Translations under genes and position numbers: made by a program
In this document: positions 37,692-45,195 of the stretch, piece after piece
Layout of the letters: every line of letters begins with the position of its first letter
How positions within the stretch are numbered: position 1 is the first letter of the stretch
DNA from: a virus
Reading direction: 5' to 3' (one strand)
IMG/VR virus record: IMGVR_UViG_3300025705_000008
Span: 1-45,195 of that record
Length of the DNA: 45,195 nucleotides
The notes under the pieces: generated by a model
What the model was told of the DNA's origin: nothing
Seen by the model: only the letters and a program-made list of their open reading frames with translations
The model's database searches: none

Positions 37692-40333
37692 TGAGTTACG
37701 TAGACGGCATCATTGATAGAGACAAAGATATAATTAATATTGTTGAGCGTGTTGGAGGTAAGCGTGTTTATAAACAGCTACCAGCACGTTATGTTTTTTA
37801 TTATCCTGACGCAAAGGGTAAATTTAAAAGCATATGGAACGAACCATTAAGCCGCATTGCGTGTACTAATGGCAAAACCTTTGCAAGAGAGAAGAAGCTA
37901 TATTCGCACAAACAACTTTTTGAAAGCGATATGAATCCTGTGTTCCGCTGTTTGGCAGAAAACTATCTGAAAGCAGATGCACCGGAACTAAACATTGCAT
38001 TTTTTGATATTGAGGTTGACTTTAACAAGGACATGGGCTTTGCGCCTCCAGAAGATCCTTTTAATCCAGTGACTGCAATTGCAGTACACCTTAGTTGGCT
38101 AAATCGTACAATATGTTTAGCAGTTGCACCCAAGACACTGGATCAAGAAACAGCACAAGCAATTTGTGAAAAGTTTCCAGACACCATGTTAATGAATAAT
38201 GAAAAGGAACTACTTAATACGTTTCTTGATCTTATTGATGACGCAGATGTAATAACTGGTTGGAACAGCGAAGGCTTTGATATTCCATACATTGTAAATC
38301 GTGTTAAGCGTCAGTTGGGTAAAGAACACACTAGACGTTTTTGTTTGTGGGACAAATATCCCAAAAGACGTGAGTATCTCAGCTATGGTAAAACACAAGA
38401 AACATTTGATACAGTAGGGCGTGTACACTTGGACATGTTGCAACTGTATCGCAAGTATACATATCATGAAATGCACAGCTACAGTTTGGATGCTATTGCA
38501 GAGTATGAACTAGGCGAAACAAAGATTGAATATGAAGGCACACTGGATCAGTTGTACAACAATGACTTTGAAAAGTTTATTGGATACAACAGACAAGACG
38601 TTGACTTGCTGGTCAAACTGGAAAAGAAACTACAGTTTATTGACTTGGCAAACGTACTAGCACATGAAAACACAGTGCTTCTACAAACAACAATGGGTGC
38701 GGTTGCACAAACAGATCAGGCGATTATTAATGCGGCACATGCACGTGGTATGCAGGTTCCAGACAAACGTAGTCATGAAGGCAATACACAGGCTGCAGGT
38801 GCATATGTTGCAACTCCAGTAAAGGGTATGCATGAATGGCTAGCAAGTATGGATTTAAACAGTCTATATCCTAGTATTTTACGTGCAGGTAATATGAGTA
38901 CGGAAACTATTGTTGGACAAGTGCGCCATGTGTTTACACGTGAAATGTTGGCTGACTTTAAAACTGTATCAGAGGCATGGGAGGGCAAGTTTGCTTGTCC
39001 AGAATACGAACTTGTTATGGACAAGGATCGTGAAACTATACTACATTTGGATTTTGAGGATGGAACAACACTGGATGCAACTGGTGCTGAAATATATGAC
39101 TTGATATTCCTAAGTGGACAACCGTGGATCTTTAGTGCAAATGGTACTATATTCCATCATAACACCAAAGGTGTTATCCCTGGCTTACTGGAACAGTGGT
39201 ACGCAGAACGTAAGATACTACAAAAGAATGCCAAAGAGCAACAAGGTGTAGATGCTGATAAGTTTGCGTTTTGGGATAAACGACAGTTGGTTAAGAAGAT
39301 TAACTTGAACAGTTTGTATGGTGCGTTGCTAAATCCTGGATGTAGATTCTTTGATCAAAGACTGGGACAATCAACAACACTAACAGGCAGATGTATTGCC
39401 AGACACATGGCGGCAGAAGTTAATCGTGTTATTGAAGGTACTTATGATTACACTGGTAAAAGTATTATATATGGTGATACTGATTCCGTATACTTTAGTG
39501 CATATCCTATTTTAAAGCCACAGATTGACAGTGGAGAACTTGAATGGACAAAAGACAAAGTAACTGAATATTATGAAGCAGTATGTGAAGCGGCAAACGA
39601 AACGTTTCCAGGATACATGAACCAAGCACACAATTGTCCAAGTGAATTTGGTAGTATTATTGCCGCCGCTAGAGAAATTGTAGGTGTTGCTGGTATCTTT
39701 ATTAAAAAGAAACGTTATGCTATCCTAGTGTATGATAACGAAGGTTATCGTGAAGATACTGATGGCAAACCAGGCAAAGTAAAAGCAATGGGCTTGGACT
39801 TGAAGCGTAGTGATACGCCCAAGTTTATGCAAGAGTTTTTACATGAGCTACTGGTTATGGTGCTTACTGGTGTTGAAGAACAACCAGTACTCACACGTAT
39901 CAAAGAGTTCAGAAAGCCGTTTCGTGAGAAACCTGGTTGGGAGAAAGGTACTCCCAAACGTGTTAACAACTTAACTAATCATACTGCAAAGTATGATAAA
40001 ACTGGCAAGTGTGGTATTGGACATGCACTGGCCGCAATTAATTACAATAGGCTTCGCAAAATGAATAGTGATGCTTATAGTATGGAGATTACAGATGGTA
40101 TGAAAACTATTGTCTGTAAGTTGAAAAGCAATCCGTTAAACATGACAAGTGTTGGTATACCCACAGATGAAAAGCGTATACCAGACTGGTTTAAGGAATT
40201 GCCTTTTGATGACGATGCAATGGAGACTGCAATAATTACTAAAAAGATTGAAAACCTTTTGGGTGTGCTGAAGTGGGACTTAAAGAGTGCTCATGACAAC
40301 AATACCTTTGGTGATTTATTTGATTTTGGATAG
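37691..40333 (+). CDS. 43: Family-B DNA polymerase (T4 gp43 type)
   Basis: 880 residues (T4 gp43 898). Exonuclease motifs: Exo I 'FFDIEVDF', Exo II 'GWNSEGFDIPYIVNR', Exo III 'YNRQDVDLLVKLE'. Polymerase motifs: A 'SMDLNSLYPSI', B 'KINLNSLYGALLNPGCRF', C 'IYGDTDSVYF'. All are intact, so it should have replicative and proofreading activity. The C-terminus ends 'DNNTFGDLFDFG', like the clamp-binding tail of gp43. No intein. The sliding clamp is 1.2 kb downstream. Confidence 0.97.
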   Translation: MSYVDGIIDRDKDIINIVERVGGKRVYKQLPARYVFYYPDAKGKFKSIWNEPLSRIACTNGKTFAREKKLYSHKQLFESDMNPVFRCLAENYLKADAPELNIAFFDIEVDFNKDMGFAPPEDPFNPVTAIAVHLSWLNRTICLAVAPKTLDQETAQAICEKFPDTMLMNNEKELLNTFLDLIDDADVITGWNSEGFDIPYIVNRVKRQLGKEHTRRFCLWDKYPKRREYLSYGKTQETFDTVGRVHLDMLQLYRKYTYHEMHSYSLDAIAEYELGETKIEYEGTLDQLYNNDFEKFIGYNRQDVDLLVKLEKKLQFIDLANVLAHENTVLLQTTMGAVAQTDQAIINAAHARGMQVPDKRSHEGNTQAAGAYVATPVKGMHEWLASMDLNSLYPSILRAGNMSTETIVGQVRHVFTREMLADFKTVSEAWEGKFACPEYELVMDKDRETILHLDFEDGTTLDATGAEIYDLIFLSGQPWIFSANGTIFHHNTKGVIPGLLEQWYAERKILQKNAKEQQGVDADKFAFWDKRQLVKKINLNSLYGALLNPGCRFFDQRLGQSTTLTGRCIARHMAAEVNRVIEGTYDYTGKSIIYGDTDSVYFSAYPILKPQIDSGELEWTKDKVTEYYEAVCEAANETFPGYMNQAHNCPSEFGSIIAAAREIVGVAGIFIKKKRYAILVYDNEGYREDTDGKPGKVKAMGLDLKRSDTPKFMQEFLHELLVMVLTGVEEQPVLTRIKEFRKPFREKPGWEKGTPKRVNNLTNHTAKYDKTGKCGIGHALAAINYNRLRKMNSDAYSMEITDGMKTIVCKLKSNPLNMTSVGIPTDEKRIPDWFKELPFDDDAMETAIITKKIENLLGVLKWDLKSAHDNNTFGDLFDFG

Positions 40334-40341
40334 GGGGAAAT

Positions 40342-40545
40342 ATGAGTAAAATGACTGCAGAAAAAGCACAACGACATGTAGATAGCTTGTACCAAAAGAA
40401 AAAAGAGCTTGACACACGCATAGAAGTTTGTTATGCTGAAAGGGTTAATGATGAAATTATTAACAATATGAAACAGAACAAAGTCAAGCTAAACGATGAA
40501 ATTGTAAAATACAAACGTATGATAACAACCAATACACAGGAGTAA
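40342..40545 (+). CDS. Small helical protein (YdcH/DUF465-like)
   Basis: 67 residues, fully helical and charged: 'HVDSLYQKKKELDTRIEVCYAERVNDEIINNMKQNKVKLNDEI' resembles the short helical-hairpin YdcH (DUF465) family. 'taggggg' precedes the ATG. Role unknown. Confidence 0.62.
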   Translation: MSKMTAEKAQRHVDSLYQKKKELDTRIEVCYAERVNDEIINNMKQNKVKLNDEIVKYKRMITTNTQE

Positions 40546-40549
40546 GATT

Positions 40550-40750
40550 ATGGTTAAAAAGATCCGCCTTATCGAAGATGAGGTATCTGATGAACAAATG
40601 GATGCAAATGATATCCAGAAGCAGTTTTTAGAACTTGCTAAAAGCATGGACTGGAAGCTATGGGAATTATTGCAAACAATGCAACGCCTTGAAAAAGGTT
40701 TAACAATTGTAGATGAATCTGAGAAGACTGATGCAAAAACTGAAAAGTAA
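40550..40750 (+). CDS. Small acidic hypothetical protein
   Basis: 66 residues, acidic at both ends, helical middle 'KQFLELAKSMDWKLWELLQTMQRLEKGL'. 'caggag' precedes the ATG. Overlaps the next gene. Unrecognised. Confidence 0.6.
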   Translation: MVKKIRLIEDEVSDEQMDANDIQKQFLELAKSMDWKLWELLQTMQRLEKGLTIVDESEKTDAKTEK

Positions 40751-41114
40751 AATTTGGGTTACTTTCCGCAAGGAGGGTGTACACTTATATCCAGCGGCGT
40801 TGGATGACCCTAAATTAGCAACCGGCGGTTGGGACGATGTATCGTTCCTTGGAGTTCCACACCGTCATATATTCCACTTTAAGGTGGAGATTGAAGTATT
40901 CCATGACGATAGGGATATTGAATTTATCCAGTTTAAACGCTGGATGGAACGTCTTTATGACGTAGAAGAAGTTTTGTCACTGAATCATAAATCATGTGAA
41001 ATGATTGCTGAAGATTTGGCAGAACAAATTAACAATCGTTATCCAGGCCGTGATATGACCATCACAGTTTCAGAGGATGGCGAGAATGGTGCAACTCTAG
41101 AATTTAAAGGGTAA
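40731..41114 (+). CDS. QueD/6-pyruvoyl-tetrahydropterin synthase-like T-fold protein
   Basis: 127 residues from the ATG at 40731 (preceded by a 'gag' site; ATG 40713 possible). 'KEGVHLYPAA' could supply the first His and 'PHRHIFHFKVEIEV' the H-x-H zinc pair of the T-fold; 'IEFIQFKRWME' replaces the usual 'IDFxxLK', 'LNHKSCEMIAEDLAEQI' the Glu-containing helix, and 'TVSEDGENGATLEF' the last strand with its Glu. The usual catalytic Cys is not evident, so activity is uncertain. Proximity to a TGT-like gene suggests a link to 7-deazaguanine metabolism. Confidence 0.55.
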   Translation: MQKLKSKIWVTFRKEGVHLYPAALDDPKLATGGWDDVSFLGVPHRHIFHFKVEIEVFHDDRDIEFIQFKRWMERLYDVEEVLSLNHKSCEMIAEDLAEQINNRYPGRDMTITVSEDGENGATLEFKG

Positions 41115-41120
41115 GTAGTT

Positions 41121-41417
41121 ATGGCACGAAATAACTTCGTAAATATCAACGATGTCAAATTTGACTTGTTGAAGATCATCGAGCCATGGGACGGCGTTCT
41201 GTCACAAGAACAAAGTGGTCCTGTGTATCATCTTTTTAACGCATATCTTGGAGACCTACGTAGGTTTGGCAAGATAAAAGAGTATCAGATTACTAGTACT
41301 AATCGAAATACTGCAATTACCTACGACATTGCTGTTAAATTTAGTATTGATCGTAGTCCTAAGAAACTAAAAATCCATGTCGGTACATTCCAGTATCCAT
41401 GGACCGCTACAGCGTAG
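41121..41417 (+). CDS. Small conserved phage protein
   Basis: 98 residues, alpha/beta: 'VKFDLLKIIEPWDGVLSQEQSGPVYHLFNAYLGDLRRFGKI' and 'ITYDIAVKFSIDRSPKKLKIHV'. A shape of this type occurs in T4-like marine phages; function unknown. It ends the polymerase transcript, followed by a clear terminator. Confidence 0.62.
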   Translation: MARNNFVNINDVKFDLLKIIEPWDGVLSQEQSGPVYHLFNAYLGDLRRFGKIKEYQITSTNRNTAITYDIAVKFSIDRSPKKLKIHVGTFQYPWTATA

Positions 41418-41424
41418 CAACTTG

Positions 41425-41460
41425 GAAAACGGTCAATAAATGGCCGTTTTCTATCTTTTT
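41425..41460 (+). terminator. Intrinsic terminator
   Basis: GAAAACGGTC (41425-41434) pairs with GGCCGTTTTC (41442-41451) in a 10-bp stem (one G-T) with a 7-nt loop, followed by TATCTTTTTT. Confidence 0.87.
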
Positions 41461-41462
41461 TC

Positions 41463-41490
41463 TTGACATGGTCTAAATATCATGTATAAT
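41463..41490 (+). promoter_or_regulatory. Sigma70 promoter of the clamp gene
   Basis: TTGACA (41463-41468), 16-nt spacer, TATAAT (41485-41490). No strong palindrome in the spacer apart from two CATG copies. Followed by 'aaaggagaag' and the ATG at 41520. Confidence 0.85.
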
Positions 41491-41519
41491 AATATTAATA
41501 CACTAAAGGAGAAGTCTAT

Positions 41520-42263
41520 ATGAAAGACGTTATTGCAGATGTGGTAAAACACACAGCAGGATTAGGTTTTATTGAAAACGTAAAGGTTACTGGTACAGAT
41601 AGTGAAACAACACTAGATGCAATGGACAGTGATCGCACAGTGATCCTTAAAGCAAAATTACACAATGTACAGCCTGATTTTATTGGCGAGTTTGGATTGG
41701 GCAACTTAGGTTTTCTAAGTGGCGTAAGCAAACTGCCTAACTATGCAGGCGAAGATGCAACTGTAGAAGTTGTAAAACGTGAACGAAATGGTGTGCAAGC
41801 ACCGGATCATTTATTGTTTAAAGATAGCACAAACAATACTGACCGCTATCGCTTTATGAGCAAAGAAATTATTGACCAAACACTACAAACTGTAAAGTTT
41901 AAAGGTGTGGACTGGGATGTAACATTTGAGCCCACTAAAGCAAAAGTAAGTGAACTACAACAAGTAGCAGGCATTTACGGAGGCATTGAGCCAAACTTTA
42001 CTGTTAAAACTGAAGAAGGCAATCTTATTGTCACAGTTGGTGCAGCAGATGGTAGTTACACTGGTAAGCGTACATTTGCACAAAATGTAAATGGTGAGAT
42101 TACTGAAGGCTATGCATGGCCACTAGCACAAGTATTAGCAATCCTAAAACTAGGAATGAGTGGTGCGTGTGTAATGCAAATTAGTAAGCGTGGTGCATTG
42201 CAGATCAGTGTAGACAGTGGTATGGCAAAATATGATTATATCCTTCCTGCACTCACAGTATAG
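41520..42263 (+). CDS. 45: DNA sliding clamp (T4 gp45-like)
   Basis: 247 residues (T4 gp45 228). 'GEFGLGNLGFLSGVSKLPNYAGEDATVEVVK' matches the 'YDLNGFLGILSLV' region of gp45, and the end 'RGALQISVDSGMAKYDYILPAL' matches the final clamp strands. The middle 'GGIEPNFTVKTEEGNLIVTVGAADGSYTGKRTF' fits the second domain. A trimeric ring would tether the polymerase and, in T4, activates late transcription with gp33 and gp55. Own strong promoter. Confidence 0.75.
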   Translation: MKDVIADVVKHTAGLGFIENVKVTGTDSETTLDAMDSDRTVILKAKLHNVQPDFIGEFGLGNLGFLSGVSKLPNYAGEDATVEVVKRERNGVQAPDHLLFKDSTNNTDRYRFMSKEIIDQTLQTVKFKGVDWDVTFEPTKAKVSELQQVAGIYGGIEPNFTVKTEEGNLIVTVGAADGSYTGKRTFAQNVNGEITEGYAWPLAQVLAILKLGMSGACVMQISKRGALQISVDSGMAKYDYILPALTV

Positions 42264-42272
42264 GGATTGGGT

Positions 42273-43778
42273 ATGACAGCTACTAAAGTAAACTTAACAG
42301 AAAGTAACAAAGACTATGCAGTATTCCTGCCTAGTATTAGTACATTCTATAATAACTATGTTGCTAAACAACGACTGAATCCTAATGCGGTTCCTGCTGA
42401 TCGTATTCCAGCAGGGTTTGAGCAAGGTATTGAGGGGTGTAACTTCCTCAATCCTGATGCTTACTACAACTATAAGTGGGGGCTTTACTCAGCAGGACAT
42501 GCTCAACTTAATTTAGATAAAGCCAATGATGCAGATGCTATGGTACAAGGTCGAGATCGCAACAAGAGCTTTATGCTTTGCGATAGTGGCGGGTTCCAGA
42601 TCATTAAAGGCGTTATCCAGTGTGATTGGGCTAACTTTAAAACTGATGACAGTTTACGTCACAAGATCTTAAACTGGTTGGAACACACAGGCGATTATAG
42701 TATGATCCTGGATATTCCAACACTGGCGGCAGATCCTACATTTAGTGGACGTACTGGTATTACAAGTTTTAATCAGTGTTTGGAGTTTACAGACTTTAAT
42801 GTAAACTGGTTTAAGAAGAATCGCAAGTATCAAACAAAATACTTAAATGTTATGCAGGGCCGTAATTGGGCTGAAGCAGAACACTGGTATGAAACTATGA
42901 AGCACCATGATTTGGAAGGCTTTGCGTTTGGTGGTAGTGCCAAGAACGATATTAATATTGTATTGCGTACACTTATTAAGATGCGTGATGATCAGCAACT
43001 AGAGCGTGGCAAACGTGATGTGCTACACTACTTGGGTATTGGTAGATTGGAATGGGCAACAGCCTATACAGCAATCCAACGTGCATTGCGTGAGCATGTA
43101 AACGAAGATGTTCAAGTAATGTTTGACTGTGCATCGCCTTTCTTGGCAACAGCAAATGGTACTATGTATACACAACACGTACACAAAAGCGATCGCTTTG
43201 GTTATGTGATGGATAAAGCAATGGACAACAAACGTTTGGCTGGTAGTAAGATTCCATTCCCATATGGTAGCCCAATTGGCGAACGTATGAACTTGGGAGA
43301 CATTTGTCACTATGCACCTGGTATGTTGAATAAAATTGGCAAAGAAGGTAAAACAAGTTGGGATAGTTTCAGCTACTTCTTGCTAATGTCACACAATGTG
43401 TATAGTCATATTGAAAGTGTGCAACGTGCGAACTCATTAACTGATATGGTAAGTGCTACAGTAGATACAAACTACAAGCACTGGCGCAAACTTAAATCCA
43501 GTAGTAAAGAAGAACAGTTTAGTCCGTATGTTCCACGTAACATTATATACATGTCACAGTTTATTGATCAACTATTCCGTAGTGAAACACCAATGCAGAT
43601 GTTGGATGAAGCTGGCCCAATGCTTGCTAACTTTAACGGACAAAAGAGTCTAAGTTCTAGTACAGACAGTTTTAACGGATTGTTTGAAGTAGAAGATCAA
43701 TACTTGGGCGAATCAGATGAACTTACTCCTGAGCAAGAAGAAGCTGCAGGAGAATTTTTAGAAACTTTGGAGGTTTAA
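42273..43778 (+). CDS. TGT-superfamily base-exchange enzyme (DpdA-like)
   Basis: 501 residues from ATG 42273. 'LCDSGGFQIIKG' places the TGT substrate-binding Asp at 104, and 'VQVMFDCASP' places the nucleophile Asp at 285, matching Asp102 and Asp280 of bacterial TGT. 'LMSHNVYSHIESVQRAN' is the usual HN helix. The C-x-C-x2-C zinc site of tRNA TGT is absent; 'GDICHYAPGML' stands there. This, and the length (normal TGT about 380), point to the phage DpdA-like enzymes that insert 7-deazaguanines into DNA to evade restriction, and less to tRNA modification. Confidence 0.75.
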   Translation: MTATKVNLTESNKDYAVFLPSISTFYNNYVAKQRLNPNAVPADRIPAGFEQGIEGCNFLNPDAYYNYKWGLYSAGHAQLNLDKANDADAMVQGRDRNKSFMLCDSGGFQIIKGVIQCDWANFKTDDSLRHKILNWLEHTGDYSMILDIPTLAADPTFSGRTGITSFNQCLEFTDFNVNWFKKNRKYQTKYLNVMQGRNWAEAEHWYETMKHHDLEGFAFGGSAKNDINIVLRTLIKMRDDQQLERGKRDVLHYLGIGRLEWATAYTAIQRALREHVNEDVQVMFDCASPFLATANGTMYTQHVHKSDRFGYVMDKAMDNKRLAGSKIPFPYGSPIGERMNLGDICHYAPGMLNKIGKEGKTSWDSFSYFLLMSHNVYSHIESVQRANSLTDMVSATVDTNYKHWRKLKSSSKEEQFSPYVPRNIIYMSQFIDQLFRSETPMQMLDEAGPMLANFNGQKSLSSSTDSFNGLFEVEDQYLGESDELTPEQEEAAGEFLETLEV

Positions 43779-43937
43779 ATGACTAAACTTGATAGACTTA
43801 TGGTGCTGATGGAAGAAATTGCACTACTAGAAAGCAAATTTCAACCAACAGCCACAGGACATTTGCGCACTACTGTAAGCGTATTGCGTGAACGGGTGGA
43901 TGAACTAAAAGCAGAACTAGAAAAGACTGCCGCATGA
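43779..43937 (+). CDS. Tiny coiled-coil protein
   Basis: 52 residues, helical and charged ('LDRLMVLMEEIALLESKF', 'VLRERVDELKAELEKTAA'). ATG directly after the TGT-like stop with 'ggagg'; stop overlaps the next gene (ATGA). Possibly a linker or partner protein; unrecognised. Confidence 0.62.
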   Translation: MTKLDRLMVLMEEIALLESKFQPTATGHLRTTVSVLRERVDELKAELEKTAA

Positions 43938-44695
43938 ATCGTATTGTACTAGTTACTGGTGGGTTTGATCCCATACATAGCGGACATATTGCATATCTCG
44001 AATCCGCAAAGCGGCTTGGGGATATGTTGATTGTTGGTATTAATAGTGATGCCTGGCTCGAACGAAAGAAGGGCCAGGCTTTCATGCCATTTGAGGAACG
44101 ACAAAAAATTGTGGAAAGCCTAGGTTGTGTGGACAGTGTTTTGGCGTTTAATGACGATGATGGCAGTGCATGTGATGCAATTCAACAAGTGCTTGATATG
44201 TACAGTTACAGTGACGTGATCTTTGCCAATGGCGGAGATCGTACAGCAGATGAAATTCCCGAAATGCGGATCAAAGATGAAAATCTTATCTTTGAGTTCG
44301 GAGTTGGAGGAGAAGATAAAAAGAATAGCAGTAGTTGGATCCTTAAAAAATGGAATCAGCCTACAACACAACGTGCTTGGGGTACTTACACAGTACTGGA
44401 TCGCAATACTGAATGGCAAGTTAAAGAGCTTGCATTTGATGTTGACAAGGCACTTAGTGATCAAAGACATCTAATTAGAAGTGAACACTGGCATGTGGTG
44501 CAAGGAAGTATACGTATGGACTTGGAGTTTGCTAACGGAGATAAGGAAAGTAAAACTTATCAGTCAGGAGACAGCATTGATATTCCAGTACACACGTGGC
44601 ATAAAGCACACAATGTAGGCGATGTTACTGCAAAAGTAATTGAGGTTTGGATGGGATCTGAACTCAGTGAAGAAGATATTGAAAGAAGAGATTAA
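43934..44695 (+). CDS. Nucleotidyltransferase-cupin fusion
   Basis: 253 residues. Residues 1-125 are a cytidylyltransferase-type domain: 'TGGFDPIHSGHIAYLESAKRLGD' has the HxGH signature (His15, His18), and 'VIFANGGDRTADEIPE' the G-G-D/R motif as in RfaE C-terminal and TagD enzymes. Residues 145-240 are a cupin: 'WGTYTVLDRNTEWQVKEL', 'RSEHWHVVQGSIRMDLEFANGD', 'GDSIDIPVHTWHKAHNVG', like the C-terminal domain of type II mannose-6-phosphate isomerases. The fusion suggests making an activated sugar or polyol, and fits the phosphomannomutase at 611. Confidence 0.83.
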   Translation: MNRIVLVTGGFDPIHSGHIAYLESAKRLGDMLIVGINSDAWLERKKGQAFMPFEERQKIVESLGCVDSVLAFNDDDGSACDAIQQVLDMYSYSDVIFANGGDRTADEIPEMRIKDENLIFEFGVGGEDKKNSSSWILKKWNQPTTQRAWGTYTVLDRNTEWQVKELAFDVDKALSDQRHLIRSEHWHVVQGSIRMDLEFANGDKESKTYQSGDSIDIPVHTWHKAHNVGDVTAKVIEVWMGSELSEEDIERRD

Positions 44696-45033
44696 TGAAG
44701 TATGTTATTGATATTGATGGTACTATTTGTCACGAAGTTATTATCCCTGATAGTGGCGGTAAAAAAGACTATGCAAACCACATTCCTATCCCACAAAGAA
44801 TTATTAGGGTAAATCAGTTATTTAATGATGGGCATACAATTAAGTACATGACTGCTCGAGGTTGTGTAAGTGGTATTGACTATTATGACTTGACTAAAGA
44901 ACAACTCATTAAGTGGGGATGTAAATTTCACGAACTAAGTGTTGGCGAAAAAGAAAACTACGACATTTGGATTGACGATAAAGCATTTTGGAGTGAGAAC
45001 TTCTTCCGTCAGACGGGAGAGAGTTATGAGTAA
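44695..45033 (+). CDS. Small HAD-like hydrolase (capsule-biosynthesis phosphatase type)
   Basis: 112 residues. 'YVIDIDGTICHE' is HAD motif I, 'YMTARGCVSGIDY' motif II, and 'YDIWIDDKAFW' motif IV. Short HAD proteins of this kind occur in capsule and sugar gene clusters. TAATG overlap with the nucleotidyltransferase-cupin gene supports a shared sugar pathway. Confidence 0.82.
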   Translation: MKYVIDIDGTICHEVIIPDSGGKKDYANHIPIPQRIIRVNQLFNDGHTIKYMTARGCVSGIDYYDLTKEQLIKWGCKFHELSVGEKENYDIWIDDKAFWSENFFRQTGESYE

Positions 45034-45195
45034 AGTAACAATGTGTGATCCACCTAGTGGATGGAAGTATGGGTTTCCTAAACCTGTTCATGAAGAATAC
45101 CATACGCTAGGCAGTGATTTTAATGTGATATCCTGGCTTAAAGCCGAAGGTTACCCACAGTCAGAGATTGATGCTTGCGGTGACCATTTCTATTG
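45026..45195 (+). CDS. Conserved phage hypothetical protein (3' partial)
   Basis: Starts at ATG 45026, 8 nt inside the previous gene, and runs off the window. 'PPSGWKYGFPKPV' followed by 'VISWLKAEGYPQSEIDACGDHFYW'-type sequence is a short conserved pattern I recall from T4-like marine phages; function unknown. Confidence 0.65.
   Translation, partial: MSKVTMCDPPSGWKYGFPKPVHEEYHTLGSDFNVISWLKAEGYPQSEIDACGDHFY

Noticed and set aside
37691-40333. An intein or homing insertion in the DNA polymerase
   Set aside because: All exonuclease and polymerase motifs follow at normal spacing and the length matches T4 gp43.
1-45195. tRNA genes and CRISPR arrays
   Set aside because: By eye I found no T-arm-like GGTTCRANYCC with a matching acceptor stem and no regularly spaced short repeats; a covariance-model scan could still find a diverged tRNA.

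Overview
The window is part of a T4-like (myovirus-type) bacteriophage genome, AT-rich and apparently marine. The evidence is a family-B DNA polymerase of the T4 gp43 type with a gp45-like sliding clamp, PhoH, a cluster of virion and fibre genes, and about fourteen copies of the T4 late-promoter element (T/G/C/A)ATAAATA placed before late genes. Many small proteins belong to families I recall from cyanophages and Pelagibacter phages. There are no photosynthesis genes and no tRNAs, so the host is uncertain; a marine proteobacterium is my guess. All genes except phoH are on the plus strand, packed tightly with ATGA/TAATG overlaps.

Layout. 1-5.3 kb: small early-type genes, a phosphomannomutase-like HAD enzyme, a ParB-like 'DGQH' protein coupled to an HNH nuclease, and a HAD phosphatase. 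Four sigma70-type promoters here share a 14-bp near-palindrome between -35 and -10. 5.3-6.05 kb: phoH (minus). 6.2-12.0 kb: one long operon with two unknown genes, translation initiation factor IF-1, an overlapping Rz/Rz1-like spanin pair, a DnaJ-like co-chaperone, a ClpA-like unfoldase and an unknown gene. 12.0-18.1 kb: small virion and fibre proteins under late promoters, interrupted at 16.95-17.46 kb by a probable ~325-nt noncoding RNA gene with its own promoter and terminator. 18.2-19.1 kb: holin-like and RyR-domain proteins. 19.1-21.7 kb: an early-type island (UV-damage endonuclease, GIY-YIG protein). 21.7-26.9 kb: a fibre protein ending in a cupredoxin-like domain, a subtilisin-family protease, and two paralogous MGRPL-type virion proteins preceded by a perfect 60-bp direct repeat. 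27.0-33.8 kb: a cluster in which six proteins begin with a peptide resembling the T4 capsid-targeting sequence, together with a staphylococcal-type nuclease and an IscU scaffold. 34.5-36.8 kb: GH19 endolysin followed by six translationally coupled tiny, mostly membrane proteins. 36.9-43.8 kb: DsbA-like protein, two membrane proteins, DNA polymerase, a QueD-like T-fold protein, sliding clamp and a TGT/DpdA-like enzyme. 43.8-45.2 kb: a nucleotidyltransferase-cupin fusion and another HAD protein.

Regulation is the most striking part. Early genes use sigma70 promoters with palindromes in the spacer. Late genes use T4-type promoters arranged in two ways. In one, the late promoter lies in the loop of an RNA hairpin that would hide the Shine-Dalgarno sequence or start codon only in read-through transcripts (the logic known for T4 gene e); the endolysin gene is among these. 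In the other, the predicted late transcript begins exactly with a hairpin, always 5 nt after ATAAATA. These, the capsid-targeting cluster and the noncoding RNA are the best candidates for new biology.
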